From NCBI GenBank assembly GCA_030549335.1, contig CM060195.1:45514991-45578990 (forward strand): a DNA stretch of 64,000 nucleotides. Direction: 5' to 3'. The notes under the pieces were generated by a model. It did not search any database. It had not been told where the DNA came from and saw only the letters and a program-made list of their open reading frames with translations. Numbering within the stretch: position 1 is the first letter of the stretch; each line of letters starts with the position of its first letter. The stretch is from Pontederia crassipes (Eukaryota > Streptophyta > Magnoliopsida > Commelinales > Pontederiaceae). Positions 38,910-52,509 of the stretch are shown here, in pieces. Both the position numbers and the translations under genes were made by a program.

Positions 38910-40171
38910 ATCCGGTTGTGTCTTTTCCCTTTTCTTTATTTTCATTTCTTTAATTTTCCTTTTTATTGCGTATGTATCACTTTCCCTTGCTGGCTTAACA
39001 CTGAGGACAATGTCTAGTTCAAGCTTGGGAGAGTTTGCATTTCATGCATTGCATGTTTCTTTCTTTTTATTTGTTTATGTTTGCATCTATTTGTAAACAA
39101 AAATTCAAAAAAAAATTGAAAAATTTGAAAATTTTCTAAAAAAATACCATTGCATGCATTTATTTTTGCTACCATCTTACTAACTCTTGTCTTACTGTTT
39201 TAATTATCTTTAAGTAAAGTTCAAAGACATATTTTTAATTGATGAAATTTGAATACTTTTCTTTTTTATCACTTGCTATTTTAGTATCAAACTTATGGAC
39301 TGTGTGCCCATGCTAAATAGAATTATGAATGACTAGACGACAAAATCATATTCATGCCTTTTTATTAATTTCTTTTAAGTCTTGATTAATAGTAGCCTTC
39401 TTATTGACCATATCAAGTACTTTTTGAGCTTAAAAAAAAATTTGAAAGCGAATAAAAAAGAAGGGTTAGTTAAACCCCAACAAATAAAAAAAGATGAAAA
39501 ATGAATAAAGTTATGTGTAGGTACAAAAGTGTTATCCGGAATCAAGATGTGTTCGGGTAATTAGATCCGTAGGGGTTCATGTCTGGCGACCTAAGGGCAA
39601 CTACTCTGGGATCCGTCGATCGAAAACTTGCTACATGGACCATCTTGTGGAATATGGAGAAGCACATGAGTACTGAATCATGGCTAAGTTTGAACTCTTC
39701 ATTCAGAACCTTGGTTGTTCGGACAAGTAAACTCGAGGGGTGCTTTATCACCTGGTGCCCTAAGGTCATCTGGTCTGGGAGTCATCAGTCCAAAGCCCGC
39801 TACATGGACTTCCTTGTGCAATCCTGCTTGAAGATTAGAACTTTTAAAATGATTGAAAATAAAGTTGAAAATGAAAAGAAAAATTTTTTAAGCTCAATTA
39901 GTACTCATGTGTTCAATATTAATGTTATTATTTGATAGACAATTTATTTTTCCGCAAGGCTGAATTTGAGATTGTTTAAATTTGTGTAGCATTCAGAACC
40001 TCTATGAAAGCTAAGTGCATGGAAAATAATAAGATGCTGAGTAGTAGGTATATAGAAGAACTGTGTGAGAAAATTAGTCAGTTGACAATGTGGAGGCTAA
40101 GATGGAACTTTCTTGAGCCTTGCTTTGAATTTTTGCTTGAGGACAAGCAAGATTTTAAGCTTGGGGGAGTT

Positions 40172-41915
40172 TGATGCATGCAAAATATAATATATTTTAG
40201 ATACATATTTTAGTTAATTTTTCTGTAACTTGTTCATGGCATGCATCATTTTTAGTCACTTTTAATCGTAATTCCGGATTTATTAATTTTAATTATTAAT
40301 TCTATGAATATTTTAATTGTCGATGGATTAATTAAATTTGAATAATTATTTTGCAGGAAAATTCAAAACACGGCCGAAATTCAAAGAATTTATTACGGCC
40401 GAGATTTGGCTTTACCCCCAAGTCATTTTGGCCGAGATTTGGCTTTACACCCAAGCCATTTTGGGTGAGATTTGAAGGGGTAAAGATAAAAGGATTTTAT
40501 CTTTTGGGCGTAATGGCATGAAGATCAAGTCGTTTTGGGCGAGATTCGAAAGGAGTAAAGATAAAAAAGTTCCATACGATCGAGATTTCCAGGGGGTAAT
40601 GATACGGACTCTTCTTTGTTACGGCTGAGATTTGAAAGGAGTAACAATTAAATGATTTTATCTTTTGGGCGTAACAAGATTAAATTATTTATTACGGCCG
40701 AGATCTATAGGGAGTAAAAATAAAAGAATGTTGTTTTGGCCGAGATTCAAAGGGAGTAAAGATAAGAAGGATTTATCTTTGGGCGTAATGATAAAAAGGA
40801 TTTATCGTATTGGTCGAGTTTATCTCATAATTTTAAAGTCAACCGTACGATGTTACGACCATGATCAAACCGAAGGCCGTTCGCACCTATAAATACGTGA
40901 AGAATCTGTCGTTCCAAGGGGTGCTCTGAAGTTCAGGTTTCTTCCACGGCGAGTCGTGAGCTCTGCAGACTACGACCAAGAGGAGAGAGGTGCGACGGTT
41001 GGAGGTTGATCGCGACCTTAATCAAGTCCGAGAGGCTGCCCGACTGTTTTCCAGATTCGAGATCTCTATTTTGGGTGTAATTCTTTCAATTTTTATGATT
41101 TTTATTTTCTTATCTCTCCGAAATTTCTAGGATGAACTCCATGTTTTTAGGATTATTATTTTAGGAGATTATTAATTGAAGGGAAATGTTTGGACCCTAT
41201 TTTATTTGCTTTAATCTTTTCTGATCAATTATTAATTATGCTTAATGCTTTTATGTTAGTTAATTAAAATTTTGAATTAGGCTATACCAGTTTGTAGAGT
41301 GTTTAATTTCAGAATTTATTATACTAATTATAATTGATTTTATTTGGAATTAATAATTGACATAAATTTGATAACTAGTGTGTGGAGAATCAAGTTTGTG
41401 TGGTCTATTAATCTATACCAGTTTGTGGAGTGATTAATAGTATAGAGAATTCAATTTAATGCATCTTAATTTTAATATGATTTTGGGGTACCAGTCGTGG
41501 AGACTTCAATTCTTATTAAATTACGATAGTTCTATATGATTAGATTGAGGGATGCCAGTCGTGAAGACCACAAGTTAATCATGTTAGATTACTTTAGGGA
41601 GACTCTAATCCATCTTTAAAGATTAAATTTATCTTTCATGGTTCAAATATTTATCCTGATCTATTTTCATCCTAAGGCCTAACTTCAACACCACTATCTT
41701 ATCTTTATTTTATTTTCTTTATTTTATTTTCTTTATTTTATTTTATAAAACTCATTTTCAAAATCCATGTTTTTCCTCTCTTATTAATTTAAAGATTCAG
41801 ATATTGAATTAATAATATTCCTCGTGGGTTCGACACTCTTACTCCTTTTTACTATATTACTTGAGCGACTAGTGCACTTGCTAGCAAATTTTATTGTTAC
41901 AAATATAACGCATCA
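40172..41915 (+). repeat. Inner element 3' LTR
   Basis: Direct copy of 31344-33059, with TATAAATA at 40888-40895. It is 28 bp longer, mainly because of a TTTATTTTATTTTC-type slippage insertion near 41705-41735. Confidence 0.9.
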
Positions 41916-41920
41916 TCGGC

Positions 41921-42270
41921 GTAACGCTCGATCGCTTGGGTCACTTTGGGACGCTCTTTTGTGGGTTGCCACCCCATGCTTGAGGCACGATGTTAGATTT
42001 AGGGAAGCTTGAAATCTTTGTTGAGTAAATAGGAATGATTACAACGCTTCGGGGGAGGACTAGCGAGTCTCCCCTACTATACCACCGTTCGGGTTGTAGA
42101 ATTGCGACGTGTGATGTGGAGGACCATCTCCGGGGGTGCACTTTTCTGGAGTGCAAATTACAAAACTGCCACCATCACACTTAGAAAATAAATTAAGTAC
42201 AAAAGTGAGTTGAAAAGGAAAATACATGATAAGATAACTTGACGTGCCCCGGGGAGAAGCCCCCGGGACA
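41921..42270 (-). repeat. Outer element 3' LTR, proximal part
   Basis: It continues GTAACGCTCGATCGCTTGGG directly from the 31343 break and ends CCCCCGGGACA. Together with 31153-31343 it gives about 541 bp, matching the 542-bp LTR at 46863-47404. Confidence 0.9.
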
Positions 42271-42281
42271 TTCTCCCCCAC

Positions 42282-45200
42282 TCAAGTCAGCGACGTCCTT
42301 GGAGCTGCGGCTTGAAATTCTTCAATCTTCTGCTTGAACTGCCACAAGTCTTCGACTGTCTCCCAACTTGTGTCGGCGTCCGGTCTTCCGCTCCATCGAA
42401 CAAGATACTCTTTCTTCCGATTCTTCGTGCGGACGGCGAGTACTTCTTCAACTTGATCAGTAAACTGCTGACGGATGGCCGGCGGGGCGCGGTCTGAAAC
42501 CCCACACCCGGGATCTTCAGTGTCTTCAACGAAAGGCTTGAGCAGGCTGACATGAAAGACGGGGTGTTGTTGCATCTGAGGCGGGAGCTCCAACTTATAT
42601 GCCACCTTGCCTACCTTCTTCAGGATCTTGAAGGGGCCCTCGTAACGCCTAACGAGGCCCTTGTGCAGATTCTTCCCACTTAGCCGAAGATGTTGGACCA
42701 GCTTCAATAGGACCAAGTCTCCGACTTCAAAGTTGACGTCCCGTCGGGCGGTGTCTGCCCACTTCTTCATGCGCTTCGATGCCTTGTGCAAACATGCTCT
42801 CGCCATGTCGTTCTGTTCATGCTATTCCCTCGCCATGCGGTGAGCGGCGGGGACTTTGCCACCATAAGAAGTGGCGACGGCCTGGGGCGTCAGAGGTTGC
42901 TACCCCGTCACTATCTCGAAGGGACTCTGATTGGTCGACTCGCTTCGTTGCAGGTTGTCGGAGAATTGTGCAATGTCGAGTAGCTTCGCCCAGTCCTTCT
43001 GATTGGCACTTACATAGTGCCGCAAGTAGATCTCCAGAATAGAATTCACCCTCTCAGTTTGGCCGTCGGTTTGAGGATGAAGTGATGTCGAGAAATGCAG
43101 GTTGGAGTCCATCATCTTGAACAACTCCTTCCAGAAGTTGCCAACGAATCGCCCATCCCGATCGCTGACGATGCTTTGTGGTAGGCCCCAATACTTCACT
43201 ACATGCTTTATGAATAACTCCGCAGCTTCAGTAGTAGGACAACTTGCGGAGCCGGCGGCGAAGATGGCATACTTGGAGAACCGATCGACGACCACCATGA
43301 TGGTACCTGCCCCTTCAGACTTGGGCAGGCCCGTGATGAAGTCTATGGAGACATCCTTCCATGGACGCTCTGGGATAGGCAGGGGTTCCAGAAGTCCGTC
43401 GAGCGCTTGATTGAGATTCTTGTCTTGCTGGCAAACAAGGCATGTCTTCACGAAGGCTTCAATGTCGTCCTCCATCCTTGGCCAGAAGTAGTTGTCTTCG
43501 ATGAGTGCCAAAGTGCGGCGGATGCCCGGATGTCCCGCCCACTTTGAGTCATGGCACTCTTGCATGATAATGCAACGCAAGTTGTCGAAGAGTGGAACGT
43601 ATATGTGACGTTCCTTGGTGAAGATCAGCCCATCTTCCACCCAAAAGCGGCGTGTCTTGCCCTCCTTCGCCTGCTCGAACAAGTTCTTTGCCGTGGGATC
43701 TGACTCCAATCCCTTCTTGATCCTCTCGTTGAGGTCGGCCTGAGAGGAGCTCATGGCCGCCAATTCCGCGCGTCGGCTGAGGGCGTCGGCAACGACATTC
43801 GTCTTGCCAGGTTTGTACTCCAGGACATAGTTGAATTCCGCCATGAAATCTTGCCATCTTACTTGCTTCGGCAAGAGCTTCTTCTGTGTCTCGAAGTAAC
43901 TTATCGCGACATTGTCCGTCTTGATGTGAAATCGCGACCCGAAAAGGTAGTGCCGCCATGTTCTAAGGCAGTGAATCACCGCGGTCATCTCCTTCTCCTG
44001 AACGGCGTAGCACCGCTCCGTGTCGTTGAGTTTGCGACTCTCGAACACCACGGGATGCCCCTCCTGCATAAGAACTCCTCCAATGGCATAGTCAGAAGCA
44101 TCTGTCTGTACCTCGTATGACTTGGTGTGGTCTGGCAGGACGAGCACCGGTTCCTCTGTCATGGCCCTCTTGAGGGTGTCGAACGCTTCCTAGCATATCA
44201 GCGTTCACTCCCACTTCACATTCTTCCGGAGGAGATTCGTCAAAGGGGTCGTCACATGTGAATACCCCTTGACGAACCGCCTATAATAGTTCGTCAGGCC
44301 AAGGAACGAACGCATGTCGGGAACCCGCTTGGGCGGTTCCCACTCCACGATGGCCCGAATCTTCGCGCCATCCATCTTTAACTTCCCACTTCCGACGACA
44401 TGTCCCAAGAAGTGTACTTCCGGTTGAGCGAAGGCACACTTCTCCCGCTTGACGTAGAGCTCGTTCTGCCGCAACACCTCGAACACTTGCCGAATGTGCT
44501 CGATATGCTCCTCCAAGGTGCAGCTGTAGATCATGATGTCGTCGAGGTACACAACCACGAACTTGTCAAGGAATGACTGCAATACCTTATTCATGAGAGT
44601 ACAGAAGGTCGCCAGGGCGTTGGTGAGGCCGAACGGCATCACGAGGAACTCGTAGGAGCCGTATCTTGTGACGCACGTCGTCTTCTGTACATCCTCCTCC
44701 GCGATCCGGACTTGCCAATAGCCCGAACGAAGGTCCAACTTGGTAAATCATCTTGCACCGCCAAGTTGGTCGAACAAATCCGCCACCAAGGGGATGGGGT
44801 ACTTGTTCTTCACCGTAAGCTTGTTGAGCGCCCGGTAGTCGATGCACATCCGGAGGGAACCGTCATGCTTCTTCTGGAAGAGAACCGGGGCGCCGTATGG
44901 AGATTTTGAAGGCCGAACATATCCTGCATCCAATAGTTCGGTGAGTTGCTTACGGAGTTCTGCGAGTTCCGAAGGGGCGAGCCGATAGGAGACTCCATGT
45001 GGGGCTTTAGATCCTGAGACCAAGTCGATGACATGGTCCACTTCACGCTTCAGAGGCAACCGCTTTGGAAGTTCCGGGGGCATGACGTCCGCAAAATCCT
45101 CAAGGGTGTCAAAGACTTTGGGAGGTGTTGGAGTGGAGGGCCCCGGATCTTCCAAGATGGCGGTCGCTAGGAAGGTGTGCTCCTGTTTGCGCAACCCCTT

Positions 45201-45723
45201 CGTCACTTGTATGGCGGAGAGGGTCTTCTGTTTGAGGTCTCCGCCTGACCTCACAGGGACGTTCTAAGGTCCCTTGGGATCGAAGATGACCATCGAATTG
45301 GTGAGCGGGATGACACATGCAGCAATGTGTCGCAGAAAAGAGATGTCCGCCACCACTTCGTAGTCATCCACTGGTGCCACCGTCACGTCGAAGCTTTCCG
45401 ACCACTTGCCGATGCGAACCTTCACTCCAGGAGAAATTTCTGTGGTCGAGATAGACTTCGCGTTCACCGTCTTGAATGTGGCGTTAGTCTTCTGGAGTGG
45501 CAGCTTTAGCTTCTTGGCGGCCACTTCTGACACGAACATCTCCGATGCTCCCGTGTCCATGAGGGCGTTGAAGACTTGCCCGTTCAACTCGATATCCGCA
45601 TAAAGTCGTGCAGCCAATGAAGAACCCTTCGGGGCGTTGATGGCACTGAGGACGTGCATCGAGCTGAGACACGCCTCCTCCTTCTCTTTTTCCTTCTCGT
45701 CAGGGCAATACATTGCGTTGACT
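42282..45723 (-). pseudogene. Pol polyprotein of the outer chromovirus, multiply broken
   Basis: In order on the minus strand: protease with DTGASE near 45550; reverse transcriptase with YLDD at 44550-44539; RNase H with TDASDYAIGG near 44090; integrase with a His-Cys zinc region near 43580-43420 and the D,D-35-E core with HPQTDGQTERVNS; and a C-terminal chromodomain ending at 42282 (VEEVLAVR, EYLVRWSG, SWETVEDL). The chromodomain places it among chromoviruses, which use it to target chromatin. In-frame stops lie at 45266, 44750, 44207, 44192, 42902 and 42824 (first base on the minus strand). No active product is expected. Confidence 0.9.
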
Positions 45724-46777
45724 GTCGCCTTTTGCGGACAATCGCTCGTCCAATGTGGACCCTTGCAAATGTAGCAAGGCTTTGGCGGCTTCCCGTCCCT
45801 TTTTTGAATCTTCCATTGTTGGACTTCCCGTCTTGGTGTCCATTGCCTTTGTCCTGATAGTGCGGCTTGCCTCCTTGTGACTTGGACTTCTCTCCCCCAC
45901 CATTGCCCTTGCCCGAGGACTTTGGTGGTGGAGTGCTCGCTTTGGCGTACTCCACGAGCGATTCAGCAGCGGCGACTAGCGAGCGGAGGTTGGGGCAATC
46001 TCGTCGCTCCAACTCCGTCCTAGCCCATGGCTTCAAACCCTTTACGAAGACCGCCAACAACGTGTCTTCGTCCACTTGGAAATTATGTAGGTGGAGCTCG
46101 GTGAACTCTTTCACGTACTCCTTCAACGTGCCATTCTAGCAAATGTTGAACAACGCAATCTTGGCCTCTAGTCCCGACTTGGCAGGGCAGAAGTAGTTGA
46201 TAAGCTACCTCTTGAAGTCGTCCCACCTCTCAATGGGATCCACAATGCCACGCTCCACGTCATCGCAATGGCACCGCCACCATAGACTCACCGCATCTTG
46301 CAAGTAGAAGGATGCAGTCTTCACCATCCTCACTTCGGACGTCACGTCCAAGGCCTCCATGTACCTTCGGACGTTCCACAGGAAGTCGTTGATCTCCCTT
46401 GCCGATCGCTCGCCTTTGTAGGGCCTCGGCTTTGGCACATCAATTCTTGCCTCATGCGGGGCGGGCGCCTCGGGGCGCCGCCCGTCTCCATAGCGTCGCT
46501 TGAGCTCCTCCCGGAAGGTCTGGAACTCTTGCTCCATTTCAAATTACATGTTTGAGAGACCATTGTCTAAGGTCTCCCGTATGTCCATGATTGTCGCTTT
46601 CATGGACTCGAGACGCGTATACAACGGCGCCATCTCTTCCCGCACCGTGGCAAGATCCACGGTCTTCTCCAACTCCCGTCCGTGCGTTGCGAGTTGATCT
46701 TGCATCTCACCCACGTCCAATTGGAATTGGCCGAGGCGTTGCTCGAAGGCGGCCTTTCTCCGGTGCAAAGGGTTCAT
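45724..46777 (-). pseudogene. Gag of the outer chromovirus, broken
   Basis: It starts with an ATG at 46777 and a predicted coiled-coil region (EQRLGQFQLDVGEMQDQLAT). A capsid region follows, with PYKGERSAREINDFLW and VSLWWRCHCDD. TAG stops fall at 46207 and 46138. A CCHC zinc knuckle (CYICKGPHWTSDC) lies at about 45770-45730, but only after a one-base frame change at the A-rich run near 45800-45805. Confidence 0.85.
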
Positions 46778-46862
46778 TCGTCATCTCCGAGTTCGACGTC
46801 ATTTCACCTTGATCGCCGAACGTCAACTTGAGCGGTCCCAGAAATGCTGCTCTGATACAACT

Positions 46863-47404
46863 TGTCACGGGGTCTTTTTTCGCTCGATCGACCCGTGCGG
46901 CGCCTAAACGTGCCCAACGTCTAGGCAAGCTCTTTTGAGTGCTTTGTGGAAGCTTACTTATGCCACTTTTTGTATGCCACAACTTTTGGGATGCACGGTC
47001 CCGAGCGAACGCTTCTTCGGTGGAGGCGTTTGTGAACAAACGGGCACCTCGGCGTAACGCTCGATCGCTTGGGACGCTTTGGGACGCTCTTTTGTGGGTT
47101 GTTACCCCACGCTTGAGGCACGGTGCTAGATTTAGGGAAGCTTGAAATCTTTGTTGAGTAAATAGGAATGATTACAACGCTTCGGGGGAGGACTAGCGGG
47201 TCTCCCCTACTATACTACCGTTTCGGATGGTAGAATTGCGACGTGTGATGTGGAGGACCATGTCCGGGGGTGCACTTTTCTGGAGTGCAAATTACAAAAT
47301 TGTCACTATCACACTTAGAAAATAAACTAAGTACAAAAATGAGTTGAAAAGGAAAATACATGATAAGATAACTCGATGTGCCCCGGGGAGAAGCCTCCGG
47401 GACA
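46863..47404 (-). repeat. Outer element 5' LTR, intact
   Basis: 542 bp, beginning TGTCACGGGGTCTTTTTTCG and ending CTCCGGGACA on the plus strand. It is bordered internally by the primer binding site. Confidence 0.9.
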
Positions 47405-47600
47405 TGCGCGCGAGCAGAGAGCCGCGGAGCGAGAGCACAAGCGCTTACTTCTTTGGCCGGGAAACTTTCGAGCAGGAGGTGAAACCTCAACACGGCATCG
47501 TAAAGATCCTCCGAAACTTTTTGTGCAAGTCCAAGTTGTTGCTGGGGATCGCTAACTATCGCGTGGGCATCCTCGAAGCCAACCAAACCCTTATGCTTTC
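47405..47600 (-). other. Exon-like open frame flanking the outer element
   Basis: Read on the minus strand from about 47589, the frame VGFEDAHAIVSDPQQQLGLA then LYDAVLRFHLLLESFPAKE looks like genuine protein. It is followed at once by GTAAGC (47447-47442), a good splice donor. The outer retrotransposon would then sit in the following intron. I do not recognise the family. It may be the remnant of a disrupted gene or a captured fragment. Confidence 0.35.
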
Positions 47601-47919
47601 GTCATGCCCCATCACTTGAATTCGAATGTTATTGTGTTCATTGCCAAAAGTATAATTAATAATTCCTTACCGAAAAAGTATAATTAACAATTATATGACA
47701 CTTACTTTCCTAAGGATATGATGCTAAAATTAGACGACGTGTTTGGAATGTTTATCTTTTTTCTATTATTTTTTAATTGCTAATTATCTTATTCTAATTT
47801 TTCATCCATATTTTAATAATTACTCCATGACCTTCACATGATCTTTTTAACTTCCTCATCTAGCCCTTCCGTTTTCTTCCCATTATTATTATTCTCTTCC
47901 CACCATGTAACTCACCCAA
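47601..47919. other. AT-rich spacer, no gene
   Basis: No coding and no repeat is seen between the exon-like frame and the solo LTR. Confidence 0.5.
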
Positions 47920-47924
47920 ACTAC

Positions 47925-48403
47925 TGTTAGAGTTGGTGAATACTTCAGGGCCCCTTGTTTCTCACACCGGGTTCGCCCACGTGAGCTTAGGGGAATCTGA
48001 GTATTACCAAATTAACAGTATTGTTGGCGTATGAACGAAAGGGGGGGTTCGGGGGGCCCCGCCCCCCGACGGCGGTCCCGCTCGCCGGTGAGCGGGCGGG
48101 GATTCGGGGGCAGCGCCCCCGAAACCTAGACGGATTTTGGGCTTTTGTTTAGCCGGCCCGTGTGGTTCGGATTAGGTTTTTTCTCTGTTTGTTTGGGTTT
48201 TAAACCCGGTTCGGAGAGGCTATTAATAGCCTAATTTCTGATGTAATTTGGTGTGGCGGCTGTAAACCTAAACATATAGTGGAACCTCTTTGCAGGACGT
48301 AGCCCTCATCTCAAGGGTGAACCTGGGTAAATTTCGTGTGTCTCCTCTATTTTTCTGCAATCTCTCTGCGATCTTCTCTCCTTGTTCTCGAATTTTCCCA
48401 TCA
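47925..48403. repeat. Solo LTR with 5-bp target duplication
   Basis: 479 bp from TGTTAGAG to CCCATCA, flanked by ACTAC on both sides (47920-47924 and 48404-48408). A G/C-rich block at 48040-48130 (GGGGCCCCGCCCCCCGA) and GGTGAACCTGGGTAAATTTC near its end resemble Ty1/copia LTRs. There is no internal region, so it is the product of LTR-LTR recombination. Confidence 0.85.
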
Positions 48404-48408
48404 ACTAC

Positions 48409-50587
48409 AACTTAATAATTACTAATTATTCACAAAAAAGTGGGAAGATAGTAATAAAAAAGAAATCAAACAAAATACAAAATTATTCACAAAATTTTTA
48501 GCTAATTGATTGTATCTATTTGTATTCTTTTTTATTAAATATTTAATGGAACAAAAGGATATATTGTATATAATGCAATATATCCATTCACAATTTACTT
48601 TAAAAAAGATCAAGAACTATTATAAAACTATACAACTACATTGTGTTATCTACCACAAACAAATTGTGATATTTTTTTCTAATTATGTTTAGGAGCATTG
48701 CATCTTATACTTTTTCTTATTATTCTTATGATTTTTTTTCTTTGCACCCTCTACTAAAATTACATGAGCATTTCGACATTGTTAAGAAAGATTATATGAT
48801 ATAAAAATAAATTTCCACATACTCTAATGTTTGAGTCTTTTTAAGTTTTTAATTGATAAAAAAATAATTAAACATATTATTTGGCTCAATTAAATATGTG
48901 AATTTAGATTCAAAAAATGTTAATACTTTTAGTAACCTAAAGATGTCTCCTTATCTAATGTTTTCTCCCGTAACAAATAATTAATATTATTGCATTTTTG
49001 TTGATTGCGCAAAGCGCGAGGAGTTTCCTTAGTTTTTAAATGAATTTAAGGATCATTTGGATACAAAATGGATGGACATATGTAAAATTTTCGTTTATCT
49101 ATAAATGGACGATAATTCTTGATAAATATTTTTTTAATAATAAATTTAAAATTATCATAAATTTATAATCAACTATAGACCACGTCCTTTTAAATTTTAA
49201 ACGAGAAGCCACAGCCATACGTGCCCGCCCCTAATTGATATTATATGTAAAAAAAATACTATTTTAACATACTGAATATTGTAATGCATATTACATTGGG
49301 TTAATGTAAACATATATCATAAAAGTATATAAGTTTTTTAATACGATATTTCTCAATTCCCCGTTCGGATCAGTTGGGATTGGTTATCTTTTTGCTAAAA
49401 TATACAATTACCTCATAGATTGATTGGGATTGGATGAACTGACCTAGCAACAAAAAAAAGATTCACTCAATCTACTCATTTTCCTCAATAAAGAGGGAAA
49501 ATACTTTTTATTATCATTTTATTCTCTTTTTAATGTTTGTAAAAGGAAAAAAAATGGATGTGTCCCTCCTTTTAAAGTCATTGTAAAATGTTTATAAGCA
49601 TGTGTTATAATTGGCAAAAACAAAATATATAGAATTATGGACCTATCGCCTGCCTAGTTACATGGGCTAATCAAGCTGCAAAAGGCAAGTCTCTTGATAC
49701 ACAAATATGGTTCATGCTTGCAAAAGGCCCAAATGTAGGGAACAACCCATCATAAATATCGCCACCACATTTGGGTGCGCAGCTAGGGGTGCGCCCAAAG
49801 TCTACAGAGACAACAGCCCATAACAAAAGTTGCCATTTGATCCAACTCTTTAACTTGATTAATTTGATCCAGCTAAAGATATTGACTCAAACTGGACACG
49901 ATCCAAAAAATATTAAAATTTAAAACAGTAGTATAATAATTTATTACCTAGCTCCTGTGATCCGAAAAATATTGATAATTATCTTATAAGAAAATATGTT
50001 AGTTTTTAATAATTTTAATATTGACCATTCTTAATATTAGTCATTTCAGGACTATTATTCTTTAGGGGAAAAATGTGTTTATTCGTTAATTTATTAAAAT
50101 ATTAAGAAAACAATTATCACAAAACTCACTAAAAAAATTCCATGATCCGACCCGGTACCTCAACCCTACCCTATCACCCCTGCTTTTACTCTCACATTGA
50201 GTTAGATTTGTTGCAATTTTAATAAGGACCAGTTATCTAAAAAATCTACCCCCCGAATTTGGGGTTTTTCACATATGTTAATCAATCATTCATTATTCTT
50301 CTATTGATTTTTTACCTCAAGAAATCGTAATTTTAGATGAACGAAGAATCTTGCCTTTTTTCGTATATTAAAAGAAAATCCTGTGATATCATTTTTAGAG
50401 ATAAATATCCTTTGTCGTGCGATAGCATGCATGCATGCTTCCAGAATACAACAAATGAATAAGATTTTGTGTTAAAGAATTAACGCATGATGGAAGGTAT
50501 TAATTAAATAAAAGCAGAAAACACTGTTTCGAATTATTAAGCGATTGGGCGAGCAAAATCATGGTTCACGCGCGAGATCAGCTTCGT
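48409..50587. other. AT-rich intergenic DNA, no gene
   Basis: No coding, inverted-repeat ends or tandem arrays are visible. The last 100 bp would hold the 3' UTR of peroxidase 3. Confidence 0.6.
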
Positions 50588-51745
<1,158 letters not shown>

Positions 51746-51847
51746 GGCTCACGAGCTGTGGAATGCTGCCCTAACAAAGGTACGTGTTTACAGATGTTTA
51801 GCAACTTCTTTCGATCGAGATGAATGGGGAGAGCATGCTGTCTGAGG

Positions 51848-51855
51848 TATATATA
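51848..51855 (-). promoter_or_regulatory. TATA box of peroxidase 3
   Basis: TATATATA on the minus strand, 103 bp upstream of the ATG. Confidence 0.65.
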
Positions 51856-51859
51856 CTAG

Positions 51860-52505
51860 TAGTACGTCAATATACGTGCGTGCATGAACCATCAAGGCAT
51901 GAACATAAAAGATTAATAGCTTCTAATCAACACGTCTCACTCTATACTGTATTTTTATTCTGTGGTGTACAGTTGGAAGTCATTTCGACTCGATTAATAA
52001 TTGTTAGTCTTCATTAACATCGATTGTAAAATATATGATAGGACCGTTTCAAGGTAATTATTATTTGGCATAGATTTATAAATATACATATACATACAGA
52101 TAGATATATGTACATCAGTACATATATAGATGTCAATTGGAAGATGATGGAAGTAACGCTTAAAAGCCCAAAGTTTTTGAACAGAAACTATTATTGGCGG
52201 TTTGACGAGCACCTGGGAAATTCGACGTCCTTATCTAAGTTGTCCTTTTGCCATTTAAAAGCAACATTTTAAACAAAACTACGCGCAACTCGTATGCCCA
52301 AACCATCGATGCGAAGAGTAATGACACATCTTATTGTCGTTATGGTCCGTCACGCAGGTACTTGCTTAGTTTGCCTGTTTGGTCCAATGCTCCGAGTCAC
52401 ACATGTATAATATATATAGGTAAAATGCACCTTAAAGCATTATATATATATATATATATATAAATATATATAATCGATAACACGCTCTTATTTTTCACCT
52501 AGAAG
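51860..52505. other. Intergenic, with an AT dinucleotide tract
   Basis: Upstream flank of peroxidase 3. A (TA)n tract lies at about 52440-52472. No coding is seen. Confidence 0.5.
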
Positions 52506-52509
52506 TAAG

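Larger units (their letters stand above)
31344..41915 (+). mobile_element. Athila-like LTR retrotransposon lacking pol (inner element)
   Basis: A 10.6-kb element in the LTR of the outer one, with TCGGC duplicated on both sides (31339-31343 and 41916-41920). LTRs of about 1.72 and 1.74 kb start TGATGCATGC and end ACGCATCA. TTTTTGGCGCCGTTGCCGGGG follows the 5' LTR. It is the usual Athila/Tat primer site, probably for tRNA-Asp. A purine run AAGCTTGGGGGAGTT precedes the 3' LTR. Gag (34591-35979) and an ATHILA ORF1-like frame (37235-38909) are present. No protease, reverse transcriptase, RNase H or integrase lies between or after them, so movement would need enzymes from another copy. The LTRs are much closer to each other than those of the outer element, which fits a later insertion. 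Confidence 0.9.
31153..47404 (-). mobile_element. Decayed chromodomain Ty3/gypsy retrotransposon (outer element)
   Basis: Read on the minus strand the order is 5' LTR (47404-46863), PBS (TTGTATCAGAGC, one mismatch to the usual initiator-Met primer site TGGTATCAGAGC), gag, protease, reverse transcriptase, RNase H, integrase and chromodomain. These are followed by the PPT (GTGGGGGAGAA, 42281-42271) and the 3' LTR (42270-41921 plus 31343-31153, split by the inner element). TGCG flanks both ends, a 4-bp duplication. Eleven mismatches in 191 aligned LTR bases by eye indicate an old insertion. The coding region has eight in-frame stops and a frameshift, so it is inactive. Confidence 0.9.

Noticed and set aside
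46859..47404. Reading the outer LTR start as part of a host gene (frames at 46707-47145)
   Set aside because: The same sequence recurs at 31153-31343 and 41921-42270 as the partner LTR, so the frames are repeat-derived.
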